Of a DNA stretch of 64,000 bases, positions 19,275 to 29,100 are shown piece after piece. Source of the DNA: Leifsonia sp. AK011 (GTDB taxonomy: Bacteria; Actinomycetota; Actinomycetes; Actinomycetales; Microbacteriaceae); the NCBI RefSeq assembly GCF_013410945.1, contig NZ_JACCCH010000001.1:2852001-2916000 (forward strand). Reading direction: 5' to 3'. The translations under genes were made by a program, and so were the position numbers. The notes beneath the pieces are model-generated. The model did no database searches. It was not told where the DNA came from and worked only from the letters and a program-made list of their open reading frames with translations. Position 1 is the first letter of the stretch. Each line of letters opens with the position of its first letter.

Positions 19275-22200
19275 ATGTCCACCTCACCCCCCACGCGCGC
19301 GAGGCGGGGCCTCTCGGCCCTGGCCTGCGCGGGTACCGCCGCCCTGGCGTTCGCCCTGGTACCGGCGATCCCGGCCGCCGCAGCCACCCCACCGGTTCTC
19401 GACCCCGTGGTGATCTCGCCCTCCGGACCACCCGGATACAACGGGGTCGGCGGCAACCCAGCCGCGTACACCCCCACGGTGTCAACGGGCAACCAGGGTT
19501 GGTGGCTCGAGAACGAGATCACCCTCAACTTCTCCGCCACCGACGATGTCGCAGTCGACTTCTTCCGCGTGACCGTGGGCAGCTCCCCGGCAGTGGACGT
19601 CGACGCCACCTTCGACGCCGAGTCGGGCAAATACGTCGGCTCGTACAACCTCGTCGGCAACCGCACAGCAACCAACGTGGTCTACGCGGCATGGGACGCG
19701 GATGAGACGGCTCAGGCCTCCCCGACCCGCACGGTGTCGATCCGCCAGGACAGCGTCGCCCCCGTCGCAACCTGGCCCACGATCTCGGGCAACTCGTGGA
19801 AGGTCTCCCGCGCCTGGGCGGCGACCGCTCTCGCACCCACCCGCTCCGACGCGTCCCCCGGCTCCGGTGGAGCAGCGGTACGCGGACTGCGCCTCGACGG
19901 CGTCGACCGCTACTTCGTGCCGATCGAGCCGGCGAGCCTGTCGCTCGGATCACACACGCTCGAGGTCGACCTCGGCGACTCGGCCGGCAACGGCGCGACC
20001 TACTCGCTGACGTTCGAGGTCACGACCTCGTACGCCGACGTGCTCAACATCATCGGCGACTTCGAGCGCCAGGGTAAGTACTCGGTCGAGGTGCGGGACC
20101 AACTGACCGCTCTCATGACCGCAGCACAGACCGCTGCCGGCGCGAGTGACACCGCGACCGCAATCTCTGCGCTCGAGGACTTCATCACCCTCGCCGCAGC
20201 CGAGACGCCGCAGGGATACGCACGAGATGCCCTCGTCGGAGACGCCGAGCGCCTGCGCAACGATCTCCTCGGCATCCCCGTGCCGAGCGTGACCGGCGGC
20301 GTCGTTGTGACCCCCGGGACGGGCGCACCGCGCTACGACCTTCAGCTGCCCACCGCAGCACCCGTCGAGCATGCTGACCCTGACTTCAAGGTACTGGTCT
20401 TCGCGAACCGCGCAGGCGGCTTCCGTCACGAGCACATCCCCTACACGGAGAAGCTCATCATGGACCTCGCGCAGGAGAACAACTTCGACGCGGACCTGTT
20501 CGACTACGTGAGCCCGGATGACTCGGTGCCCAACCCGTTCGACTCGATCGAGCGACTCAGCCAGTACGACGCCATCATCGGAGTTTCCTCGGTGGGTACG
20601 GCAACCTTCATCACCAACCGCCCGTCGATCGCCGACCCGCAGGTCACCGTCAACGAGCAGGCCATCCTCCAGCAGTACATCCAGGCGGGCGGCGGCTTCG
20701 TCGCCATCCACGGTGCGACCGACTCGATGAACAGCTGGGCCTGGTACGGACAGCTCACCGGTGGTTACTTCCACAACCACGGAAGCAACCAGGGTGGCAT
20801 CCAGAGCACCTGTGGTGGCTGTGTCCTGACGGAGCTCGTCACCGAGGACGGATCGAACGCGGCAACCGACCAGTTCGCCCGCAGTCGCCCCGTGCTCGAC
20901 GAGCTCTACAACTGGAACAGCAACCTCATGCCGGTTCCGCGCCAGCTGGTGCACGTGCTGCAGACGATCACCGAGTCGAGCTACGACACGACCGTCTACA
21001 CGAACCCGGAGACGAACGCGGCCTACCCGCAGAACCTCTACGGCGTCAACAACATCGGCAACTCGAAGGAAGGCGCAGATCACCCGATCTCCTGGTGCCA
21101 GAACTTCGACGGCGGTCGTTCGTTCACGCAGGCCCTCATGCACAACTGGGAGCTCAACCGTGACCCGAACTTCATCGACCAGATCCACGAGGCCATCCTG
21201 TGGACCGCTGGCCAGACCGAAGCCAACTGTGTCTCGCACAACGAGATCGGCACGATTGTTGACGGTGCGGGTGCGGGGCTGAGCAGTGAGGATGTCACGG
21301 CGCTGAACACGGCGCTCGACGCATCCTTCGCCGACTACATCGCGAAGGACTACGCCGGTGCGCAGGACGAGGCCGAGAACCTCGTCACCGCCGTCGACGC
21401 GTCGACCGCGACCGGCGAGCTGCGTGCGCTCCTCGAGAAGCGTGCCGACGAGCTGGTCGAGTGGATGGGGCTACTGGCTGACGGCCAGGTCACGTTCGGC
21501 TTCCAGAGCGAACCGGCCGATGCCACGACCCTGACGGGCGTCGAGACGACGTTCAGCGCTGCGGCCACCGGCAACGAGCTGCAGTACCAGTGGCAGAGCC
21601 GCGCCGACAAGTACGGCACGTGGGCTGACATCTCCGGTGCGACCAGCTCGACCCTGTCGGTGACCCCGACGTCGAGCCAGGACGGCAGTCAGTACCGCGT
21701 GCGGATCACGAGCGGCAGCAACTCGCTCAACTCCGCCGCCGCGGTTCTGACCGTGACGCCCACCGTGGACGACCCCTCCGTCGAGCGTGTCTTCGGACCG
21801 AACCGCTTCGCGACAGCAGTCGAGATCTCGAAGGCGTCGTACCCGGACGGAGCCGACGTCGTCTACATCGCGAACGGCCAGAACTACCCCGACGCCCTGT
21901 CGGCAGGGCCCGCTGCGGCACACGAGGGCGGTCCGCTGCTCCTCGTCAACCCGCACGAGCTGCCGTCGGTCGTCGCCGCGGAACTGGACCGACTCGACCC
22001 CGAGCGCATCGTGGTCGTCGGCGGCCTGCCGTCGGTGAACACGAGCGTGTTCGTTGCGATCAACGGCTACGCAGACACGGTCGACCGTGTCGCCGGCCGC
22101 GACCGCTTCGAGACGTCGCGCATGCTGACGGACTACGCCTTCGGCGCGGATGGCTCGGACGTGGTGTACATCGCGACCGGCCAGAAGTTCCCGGACGCCC

Positions 22201-22676
22201 TCTCCGCAGGTGGAGCCGCCGGTGCGAACGATGCGCCGGTCATCCTCGTCAACGGTGGGCTCGCCGACCTCGACCCCGACACCGCCGCCCTGCTGGGCGA
22301 CCTCGGAGCCGTCGACGCGCGGGTACTCGGAAGCAACTCGACAGTGTCGGACGGCATCTTCGCCGACATCGACGACCTTGCGATCGCCACCCGCCTCGCG
22401 GGACCGAACCGCTACGCGACCTCGCAGGTCATCAACGCGGACGCCTTCGCCTCCGCCGACCACGCGTTCCTCATCACGGGAGAGAACTTCCCGGATGCGC
22501 TCGCTGGATCGGCCTGGGCCGGCGCCGAAGGATCGCCGCTCTACGCGTCGACCCCGAACTGCGTGCCCGCGGGCGTACTCGCCGACCTCAAGACCCTGGG
22601 AGTGACGAAGATCACGCTCCTCGGTGGAGAGCCGTCGCTGAGCGCATCGGTGTTCAGCCTGACTCCCTGTGGGTAG
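19275..22676 (+). CDS. Secreted ThuA-domain, Ig-like, CWB2-repeat wall-associated protein
   Basis: 1133 residues from ATG 19275, which follows AAGGAG by 4 nt; the frame is open upstream without a signal. Residues 1-37 are a signal peptide ending PAAAA. Residues ~40-360 contain Ig/FIVAR-like material, including DDVAVDFFRVTV and a helical stretch. Residues ~371-655 are a ThuA-like (glutamine-amidotransferase fold) domain: FKVLVFANRAGGFRHEHIPY, then GGGFVAIHGATDS and HPISWCQNFDGGRSF. ThuA domains are linked to sugar metabolism, often fused to carbohydrate-active modules. Residues ~738-833 are an Ig-like domain, and 836-1133 hold three CWB2 repeats (PF04122 type), which bind secondary wall polymers. 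The substrate is unknown; a CebR-like operator upstream suggests beta-glucan control. Confidence 0.85.
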   Translation: MSTSPPTRARRGLSALACAGTAALAFALVPAIPAAAATPPVLDPVVISPSGPPGYNGVGGNPAAYTPTVSTGNQGWWLENEITLNFSATDDVAVDFFRVTVGSSPAVDVDATFDAESGKYVGSYNLVGNRTATNVVYAAWDADETAQASPTRTVSIRQDSVAPVATWPTISGNSWKVSRAWAATALAPTRSDASPGSGGAAVRGLRLDGVDRYFVPIEPASLSLGSHTLEVDLGDSAGNGATYSLTFEVTTSYADVLNIIGDFERQGKYSVEVRDQLTALMTAAQTAAGASDTATAISALEDFITLAAAETPQGYARDALVGDAERLRNDLLGIPVPSVTGGVVVTPGTGAPRYDLQLPTAAPVEHADPDFKVLVFANRAGGFRHEHIPYTEKLIMDLAQENNFDADLFDYVSPDDSVPNPFDSIERLSQYDAIIGVSSVGTATFITNRPSIADPQVTVNEQAILQQYIQAGGGFVAIHGATDSMNSWAWYGQLTGGYFHNHGSNQGGIQSTCGGCVLTELVTEDGSNAATDQFARSRPVLDELYNWNSNLMPVPRQLVHVLQTITESSYDTTVYTNPETNAAYPQNLYGVNNIGNSKEGADHPISWCQNFDGGRSFTQALMHNWELNRDPNFIDQIHEAILWTAGQTEANCVSHNEIGTIVDGAGAGLSSEDVTALNTALDASFADYIAKDYAGAQDEAENLVTAVDASTATGELRALLEKRADELVEWMGLLADGQVTFGFQSEPADATTLTGVETTFSAAATGNELQYQWQSRADKYGTWADISGATSSTLSVTPTSSQDGSQYRVRITSGSNSLNSAAAVLTVTPTVDDPSVERVFGPNRFATAVEISKASYPDGADVVYIANGQNYPDALSAGPAAAHEGGPLLLVNPHELPSVVAAELDRLDPERIVVVGGLPSVNTSVFVAINGYADTVDRVAGRDRFETSRMLTDYAFGADGSDVVYIATGQKFPDALSAGGAAGANDAPVILVNGGLADLDPDTAALLGDLGAVDARVLGSNSTVSDGIFADIDDLAIATRLAGPNRYATSQVINADAFASADHAFLITGENFPDALAGSAWAGAEGSPLYASTPNCVPAGVLADLKTLGVTKITLLGGEPSLSASVFSLTPCG

Positions 22677-22690
22677 GTCCTAGCTAAGTA

Positions 22691-22750
22691 GAGGCGGCCG
22701 TCGCGGCGTCGGGAGCAGTGCTCCTGGCGGTTGCGGCGGCCGTCTCTTTT
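22691..22750 (+). terminator. Terminator of the ThuA/CWB2 gene
   Basis: Outer arms GAGGCGGCCG (22691-22700) and CGGCCGTCTC (22737-22746), pairing with one G-T, enclose an inner hairpin (GGAGCAGTGCTCC). TTTT follows at once. It begins 14 nt after the stop codon. Confidence 0.8.
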
Positions 22751-22760
22751 GTTGTCCCTG

Positions 22761-22801
22761 CTGGTTGAGGAGCGCTCCTTCTTGGAGCGCGTCTCGAAAC
22801 C
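22761..22801. repeat. REP-like interspersed palindrome (GGTTTCGAGAC family)
   Basis: The minus strand reads GGTTTCGAGACGCGCTCC, then a short loop, then GGAGCGCTCCTCAACCAG. From memory, short palindromes opening GGTTTCGAGAC and closing CTCAACCA are abundant between genes in Microbacteriaceae. A shorter relative lies in ribE at 33994-34019. Confidence 0.6.
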
Positions 22802-22876
22802 TCGCCTCCGTGCTACTTGCTCGTGAGGTCTTGTGCTGGTTCCTCGTGGGGGCTCGTGCTGGATCATCGTGGGGTC

Positions 22877-22950
22877 GGGCGGGGCCGCGTCCGCGGGTCT
22901 CTGCCCGTAGACGCCCACCACGCCGGAGACCCGCGGACGCGGCCCCGCCC
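22877..22950 (+). repeat. Long hairpin A: 25-bp perfect stem with conserved 24-nt loop
   Basis: Arms 22877-22901 and 22926-22950 are perfect complements. The loop (22902-22925) begins TGCCCGTAGACGCC and ends ACCACGCCG. The loop is nearly identical (one difference) to that of hairpin B at 44404-44479, read on the other strand, while most of the stem differs. It lies in the spacer between two convergent surface-protein genes. Confidence 0.9.
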
Positions 22951-22981
22951 TTCCGGTGTGCACCGATGTTCTTGTGTTTGG

Positions 22982-23023
22982 GGTGGGTCGGGTGGTGCCG
23001 CTTTGCGGCGCCGCCCTCCCACC
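22982..23023 (-). repeat. Hairpin C, GGTGCCGC-core family
   Basis: A near-complete inverted repeat: outer GGTGGG/CCCACC, a small bulge, then a core GGTGCCGC-TTT-GCGGCGCC with G-T wobbles. It is one of three hairpins (with D and E) that share this core but have unrelated outer arms. It lies 82 bp downstream of the convergent minus-strand adhesin gene. Confidence 0.75.
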
Positions 23024-23039
23024 TAGGCGCTGGTTGCAC

Positions 23040-23076
23040 GCGGGATGGTGCCGCCCTGTGGGCGACGCCCTCCCGC
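23040..23076 (-). terminator. Hairpin D, GGTGCCGC-core family, 3' of the LAXTG adhesin gene
   Basis: Outer arms GCGGGA/TCCCGC; core GGTGCCGCCC-TGT-GGGCGACGCC with one C-A mismatch. It lies 29 bp beyond the adhesin stop on the minus strand. There is no T-tract; a terminator role is inferred from its position. Confidence 0.6.
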
Positions 23077-23104
23077 GATGCGGCTCAGTGCTAGTGCTGC
23101 GGTG

Positions 23105-26100
23105 CTAGTGCGCCTTGCGGCGGCGGGTTAGGGCTCCCGTGGCCAGGAGGGCTGCACCTACCGCCAGGCCCGCCACGAGGTTGAGACCCGTGCTGGCGAG
23201 GAGCGGGATCGCTGCCGGGGGGATCGGCGTCGTCGGGGGCGTCGGAGGCGTCGGCTTGTCCGGGGGCTCCGGCAGCGTCGGCGGCTCGAACGGCGGCAGG
23301 GCGGAGCACTCGGGCGTCGCCGGCGGGTAGGCCTCGGCGGAACCCGTGGCGGGATTCATCCGCACCTCGACGATGGCGTGCTCGTGGATGTCGTAGAACG
23401 GCGCGGCCGGGTCGAGCTTCCACGCGCCATCCGACTGCTTGGTCCAGCCGGGCCAGGCGATGCCCTGGCCGTCCGCGTTCACCTCGGTACCGGGCCACAG
23501 CTGCGTTCCCGTGACGGTCACACCGCTCTTCCAGCCCTCGGCGGGAGCCGGCAGGGTGTCGACCCAGGAGGCACCGTCGGCGAGGATGGCTGCGGTGTCG
23601 GATGCCGGGATGCTCCGGTCACGCGCGAGGTAGGCGTCCTCCGTCCACCAGATGAGCACGACCGGGGTGTCGCCGACGGTCTCGGTGTTCGTCGGCGTGA
23701 CGCTCCAGTCGGCGTACGCGGCGTCCTTGAGGCAGCTCGACTCGATCGCGGTGACGATCGACTTGACCGGAGTCTCCTCCGTGGAGGTGTTGTCCTCCGG
23801 GGTGGCCTCGACCCCGTCGCTGTCGACGGTTGCGGTGTTGACGATGTCGAGGATCGCGCCCGTCGGGTTCTCCGGAGTCCGGGGCAGTGCGCTGGCCGTG
23901 GTGACGTCGAAGGTGAACGTCGCGACCGCCCCGACCGGGAAGGTCTCGTCGGCCGTGAAGACGAGGGTGCCGCCGAAGCTGTCGGCATCGGCATCCGTCA
24001 GCGAGACAGACCAGCCAGCAGGCTTCGTGACCGACGCGAGGTCGACCTTGAGCGTGCCGGGGATCTCATCCGCGACGACCGCGTTGGTTGCCGCGATGGT
24101 CCCCTGGTTGGTCACCACGAACGTGTACTCGTAGGTTCCTCCCTCGTCCGTCGGCACGAGGGGCACGCCGTCGACCTCACCGCCGTCGGTCTTGACGATC
24201 GACAGGTCAACGGGGGTCGCCGTGTTGGTGATCGTGCACGTCACGTCGTCGCCCGTGGCCAGTTGAAGGCTCGCGCCGCTCACGGCCTCGGTGGTGCAGT
24301 CCCACTCCCCCGCGACGTAGTAGTCGAGGAGGGGCTTCGCCACGTCGAGGTCGACGCCCTCGCCGAGCTCGTAGGAGCCGGCGGGCACGAGCACGCTCGT
24401 GACATCCGCAGTTCCCGTCGCACCGACGATGCCGGATTCCTGGCCGTGCTCGGCGCTCAGCACCCAGTCGGATGCCACGGCAAGCTCACTCTCGGGAACA
24501 TCCAGCGCCTCGAACGCCGAGTTGTCCACCACCTTCGCCAGTGTCAGGCGCGCGAGGGGGATCTCGGCGCAGTCCTCCGCGTGCTGGGCAATTCCGCCGG
24601 AGACCAGGGTCGCCGCGTTGAAGAAGCCGTTGCCGGGCTCACCCGTGCAGGTAGCCGCGTCGAGGTCGAACTCGTCGGTCACCGTCGCCGTCACGGTGAT
24701 CGTGTAGACGTCGGAGGCACCCGGGGCGAGGAGCGCACCCTTCACCAGGGCGGTATCGACGGTGCCATCCCAGTCGGCCACGACGTCACCCTGCGGATCG
24801 GTGGCCTTCGGGTCGGAGAGGGTCACGCCCGAGGGGAAGCCGAGCGTGTCGGCGAGGTCATAGCTCACCTGCGTACCGGACGGGTTCGACGCCGTCACGA
24901 GGTAGGTCACGAGGAAGCTGCCGTCCGCCTGGAGTGCTGGCGGGTTGGCGGGGTCGACGGTCTTAGTGATCGTCGGCTGCGCGGGGCTGCCGCAGTCAGC
25001 TGCGGTCTGCGGCGTTGCCTGACCGGTCGTCAGGGTGACCGTGTTGAGGAAGCCACCGTCCTCCACCTGGTCGGGATCGCACGCGGTGGAGCCGCTCGAG
25101 TAGGCGTCCGAGGAGACCGAGGCGTTGACGGTCACGCGGTAGACGTGCTCCGCCCCTCCTGCGAGCGTCTGGTCGGTGACGACGGTGGTGTTGGTCTGGC
25201 CGTTCCACGAGGCCTGGGGGGTGGCATCCGTGCTCGCGATCGATGCGGAGTTGACGGTGATGCCCGAACCGTATCCGAGTTCGTCGCTGAGGCTGTAGAC
25301 GGCCTCGAGCTCGCTGTCGGAGGTGACGGTCACGTCGTAGACGATCTCCCACGTGCCATCCGCGAGCTGGCGGGGCCAGCCGTCCGCGATCGACTTGGCG
25401 ATCGTGGGTACGGCGCTCTCGGTGATGTCACCGCAGTCGACGCTCTCGATCGTGTCGGTTCCGACGACGATCGCCGCCTGGTTCTGGAATCCGTGGCCGG
25501 GGGTCTTCTCCACTGTGCACTCGAGCACGTCGGAGCTGACGCCGGCGGGAACCGTGACGTTCACGACGACCTCGAAGGTGTCGACGGATCCCCCGGCGAG
25601 CGCCCGGGGCGCGCCGACGATGGTGCCGTTGTTCCATGGCAGCGTGGCAGCGGGGTCGGCCGAGGTCTCGGTGACGGTGTACGAGTTGATGCCGAGCTCC
25701 GACGAGAACCCAGGAACATCGGTGAGCGTGTAGTACGCGTCCCTGGCTCCGGCGGCCGAATTGTCCACCGTGATCGCGTACGTGACATTCCACGTGTTGC
25801 CGCCGGCGGGCGCCGAGTCGACGAGCACCTTGGTGAGGTTCGGCCTCGTCGGGCTCGAGCACGCGCTGTCGTCCGTGTCGACGCCGGCCACTGTGATGGT
25901 CGCCGTGTTGAGGAACCCGTTCGTGCCGTTGTCGACAGCGCAGCGCGACGGGGCCGTGCCCGTCGCACCCTCAGCGACCGAGGCGACGACAGTGATCGTG
26001 TAGTGCTGCCAGTTCGACTCACCGGGCGCGATGAGGCGGGCCGTCGCGAGGGTCTGGTTGCTCGCGCCGTTCCAGGCTGGGATGCCCTCTGCCGAGGCGC

Positions 26101-29100
26101 TCACGACGGAGATCGTGTCCGGCACGGCGACGTGGAGCTCGTCGGACAGGTCGTAGAGCCCCGGAACAGTTCCGGTGTTCCTGACGACGACGTCGTAGAC
26201 GATCGTCCAGGTACCGTCCGCGTTCTGCTTCGTGGAGGTCACGGTCTTGTCGTGCACGATCGTCGGCACCGGGATGCTCAGGCACGCGGCACCCGTCAGC
26301 ACCTGGTTGCCCGAGGTGAGGGTTGCACTGTTGACGATGCCGCTGCCCGACACGGTGCAGTCGAGCGTGCTCGCAGAGACCGAGGGGGCGACGGCGAGCG
26401 TGAGGCTGACGGTCCAGACCTTGCTGCTGTTCGCGGCGAGGGTCGCGTCGCTCGCGACCGTCGTGTTCGAGAGCGGGTTCCAGGCGCTGCCGCCGTCCGC
26501 GCTTCCACTGACGATCGAGACACCGGAGGGCAGGGTCGCCTGCGGGTCATCGACGAGGTCGTAGTACAGCGGGATGCCGGTGCTGTTGGTTGCGGTGAGG
26601 CTGTAGGTGAGCGTCCACGTGCCGTCGGGGTTGCTGGTCACGGTACCGGGGCTCTTGGTGAAGCTGGGCTTCACGGGAGTCGCGCACGCGTCATCCGCGT
26701 AGTCCTTGCCCGCCACGGTGAGCACCGCGCGGTTGAGGAAGCCGCCGTCGCCCGCGTCGGTGGGGCACGCGGTGACCGACTGTGGCGCCCCGTTCGGCAC
26801 CGACGCGATCGCGGTGACCGTGTAGGTGTGCGAGGAATTCGCGGCGAGCGCCACGTCGTCCGCGAGCACGGTGTTGCCCACGCCGTTCCAGGACGCCGCC
26901 TGGGCGGACGGACCGGTGGCGGTCGCGGTCTTGGTGATGGTGCCGCCGAAGGCGAGGGTGTCGGCGAGGTCGTAACTGATGCCGGCGTACAGGCTCGGGT
27001 TGGTGACCTTCACCGTGTAGGTCACGGTCCACGTGCCATCCGCGTTCTGAACGACGGGCGCGACAGTCTTGAGGATCTGCGGGCTCGTGGCGATGGGCGA
27101 GTTCGTGATGCGGCACACGACGTCATCGTCAAGGGCGAGCTTCGGGAGCGCACCCGAAGCCAGCGCGACCCACTGTCCCTGGCCGTTCCACTGGCAGCTC
27201 CACGCGCTCGCCTCGAAGTCGGAGGCCGCCGGGAAGTTGTTGGGCGCCTCGGAGAGCACGTAGTCCGTGTTGGCCTTCACCGTGGTCACCGCCGTCGAAC
27301 CGTTGCCGGAGAGGATGGTGGTCGCTCCCTCCTTGGCGGAGAGCGTCCAGTTGGTGGGCGAGATGCCGTCGGCACCGCTCACGATCTTCTCGAGCTTCAG
27401 GGTCGGGGCCACGTCATCGTTGTAGAAGGTGCACGTGACGGTCGTCGCGATCGGCACGGTCACCGACGTACCCGAGAGTCCCTCCGAGCACACGATCGGG
27501 TTCACGGCCCGCGGCTGGTAGCCGGCGACGGTCGACTCAGCGAGCGCATACGTGCCGGGGGCCACGGTGCTCGTGGTGCCGGATGCCACGGAGTTCTGCC
27601 CGTAGCTCAACGTCCAGTTCGCGGCCGTCGCCGTTCCCCCGTTGTCGTTGATGACCTGCTTCACAAGCTTGAGCTCGCTCGTGCAGTCCACGGTATTGGT
27701 GAGCGTGTAGGTCGTGAGGCCGGCGGGAAGGGCAGGGGTCGTGAAGGACTTGTCGCCCGAGAGATCGACGTTGGTTGCTCCAGGTCCGTCGAGGCGCTGG
27801 CTCGTCACCGTGCAGAGCGACGGCTTGCCGGTCACGGTCTCCTTGATCGACGTGGTACCGCCGACGAGGATGCCCTCCTTCGGGGTGCTCCAGGCCTGGG
27901 TGCTGCCGCCGAGGGAGAGCTGGGCCGCAAGACTCGACGGAATCTGGCTGCCGTTGGCATAGGTGGTGCCGTTGACCACCCAGTTCTTATCGACCTTCAC
28001 GCTCGCCTGCACCTGCTGGTTCGTGACGGCGCACGCGATGTTGTCGCCCTTTTCGAGGTCGGGCAGGGCGAAGCTCAGGCTCGTGCCGCTGTAGAAGGCG
28101 TTGCCGTTGTTCGTGCAGACGACGCTCTTGAGCTGCCATGCCGAGTTCTTGATCGTCTCGGCGATCGTCACGGTTCCGGTGTCGCCGGGGGACGAGAAGT
28201 CGAGGCTCCAGCTGGCCTGGCCGTTGGAGCCCGTGGTCTGGGCTGCCGTGCCGGTGAGCGTGCCGGAGCCGCTCGTCTTGCTGGCCGTGAAGGTCCAGCC
28301 CTGTCCGAGCTGAGTGCTGCCGTTCAGCAGCTGTTCCGTCTTGGTCACAGTGATCGGGACCTTGCAGGTGAGGCCGGCGGAGAGGGCCTTGAGCTGGCTG
28401 GACACGAGAGCCCAGTCATCCGTCTTCGCGTAGTCGAAGTTCACGATCGACCCGGTGCCGGTCCACTCCTGGGTGCCGGACACGGAACGCAGGTTCTCTC
28501 CGGTGACGGCGGAGATGCCGTCGCCGACGCCGAACGTCAGCACCTGGGTTCCCTTGTCCTTCAGCGCATTCGCGGAGAAGATCGACTCCTCGATGTGACG
28601 GAAGTTGGTCCAGACCGGGCTCGAGGGGTTGCTGGGGTTCGCGCCGTAGACGGTGGGGTTTCCATCGGTGAGGACCACCGCAATGTCGAAGGTGTTGCTC
28701 GACTGGGCCAACTGCCAGAGCCCGCGATCCCAGTTGGTGTAGTTGATGTCGCTTGCGTTGTAGGCGTCGATGTAGCCGTTGAGCGTCGTGGCCGACGAGC
28801 TCGTCACCGTCGTGAGGGTCGGGTAGTTCTGGCCGCTGCTGCTGTTGTTCTTGGGCGCGTTGGTGCCGAACGTGTAGAGCGCCACCCGGGCACCGGTGCC
28901 CACGAGCGAGTTGACGAAGGCCTTGCCGGCGGCCCGCGCACCATTCATCCCCTCGTTGTTGTTCGAGGACATCGAGGTGGAGAGGTCGAAGAGGATGGCG
29001 ACCTTCAAGCCTGCCTGGCAGGTCGCCTGATAACGATTGTTCGCCTGGGAGACCGGAAGGATGCCGTTGGTCTTCCAGCGCTCGCCCGTGCTGGCGCTGA

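Noticed and set aside
22877-23076. Insertion sequence or MITE between the two surface-protein genes
   Set aside because: No transposase frame, no target-site duplication seen, and the palindromes fall into two separate families instead of forming the ends of one element.
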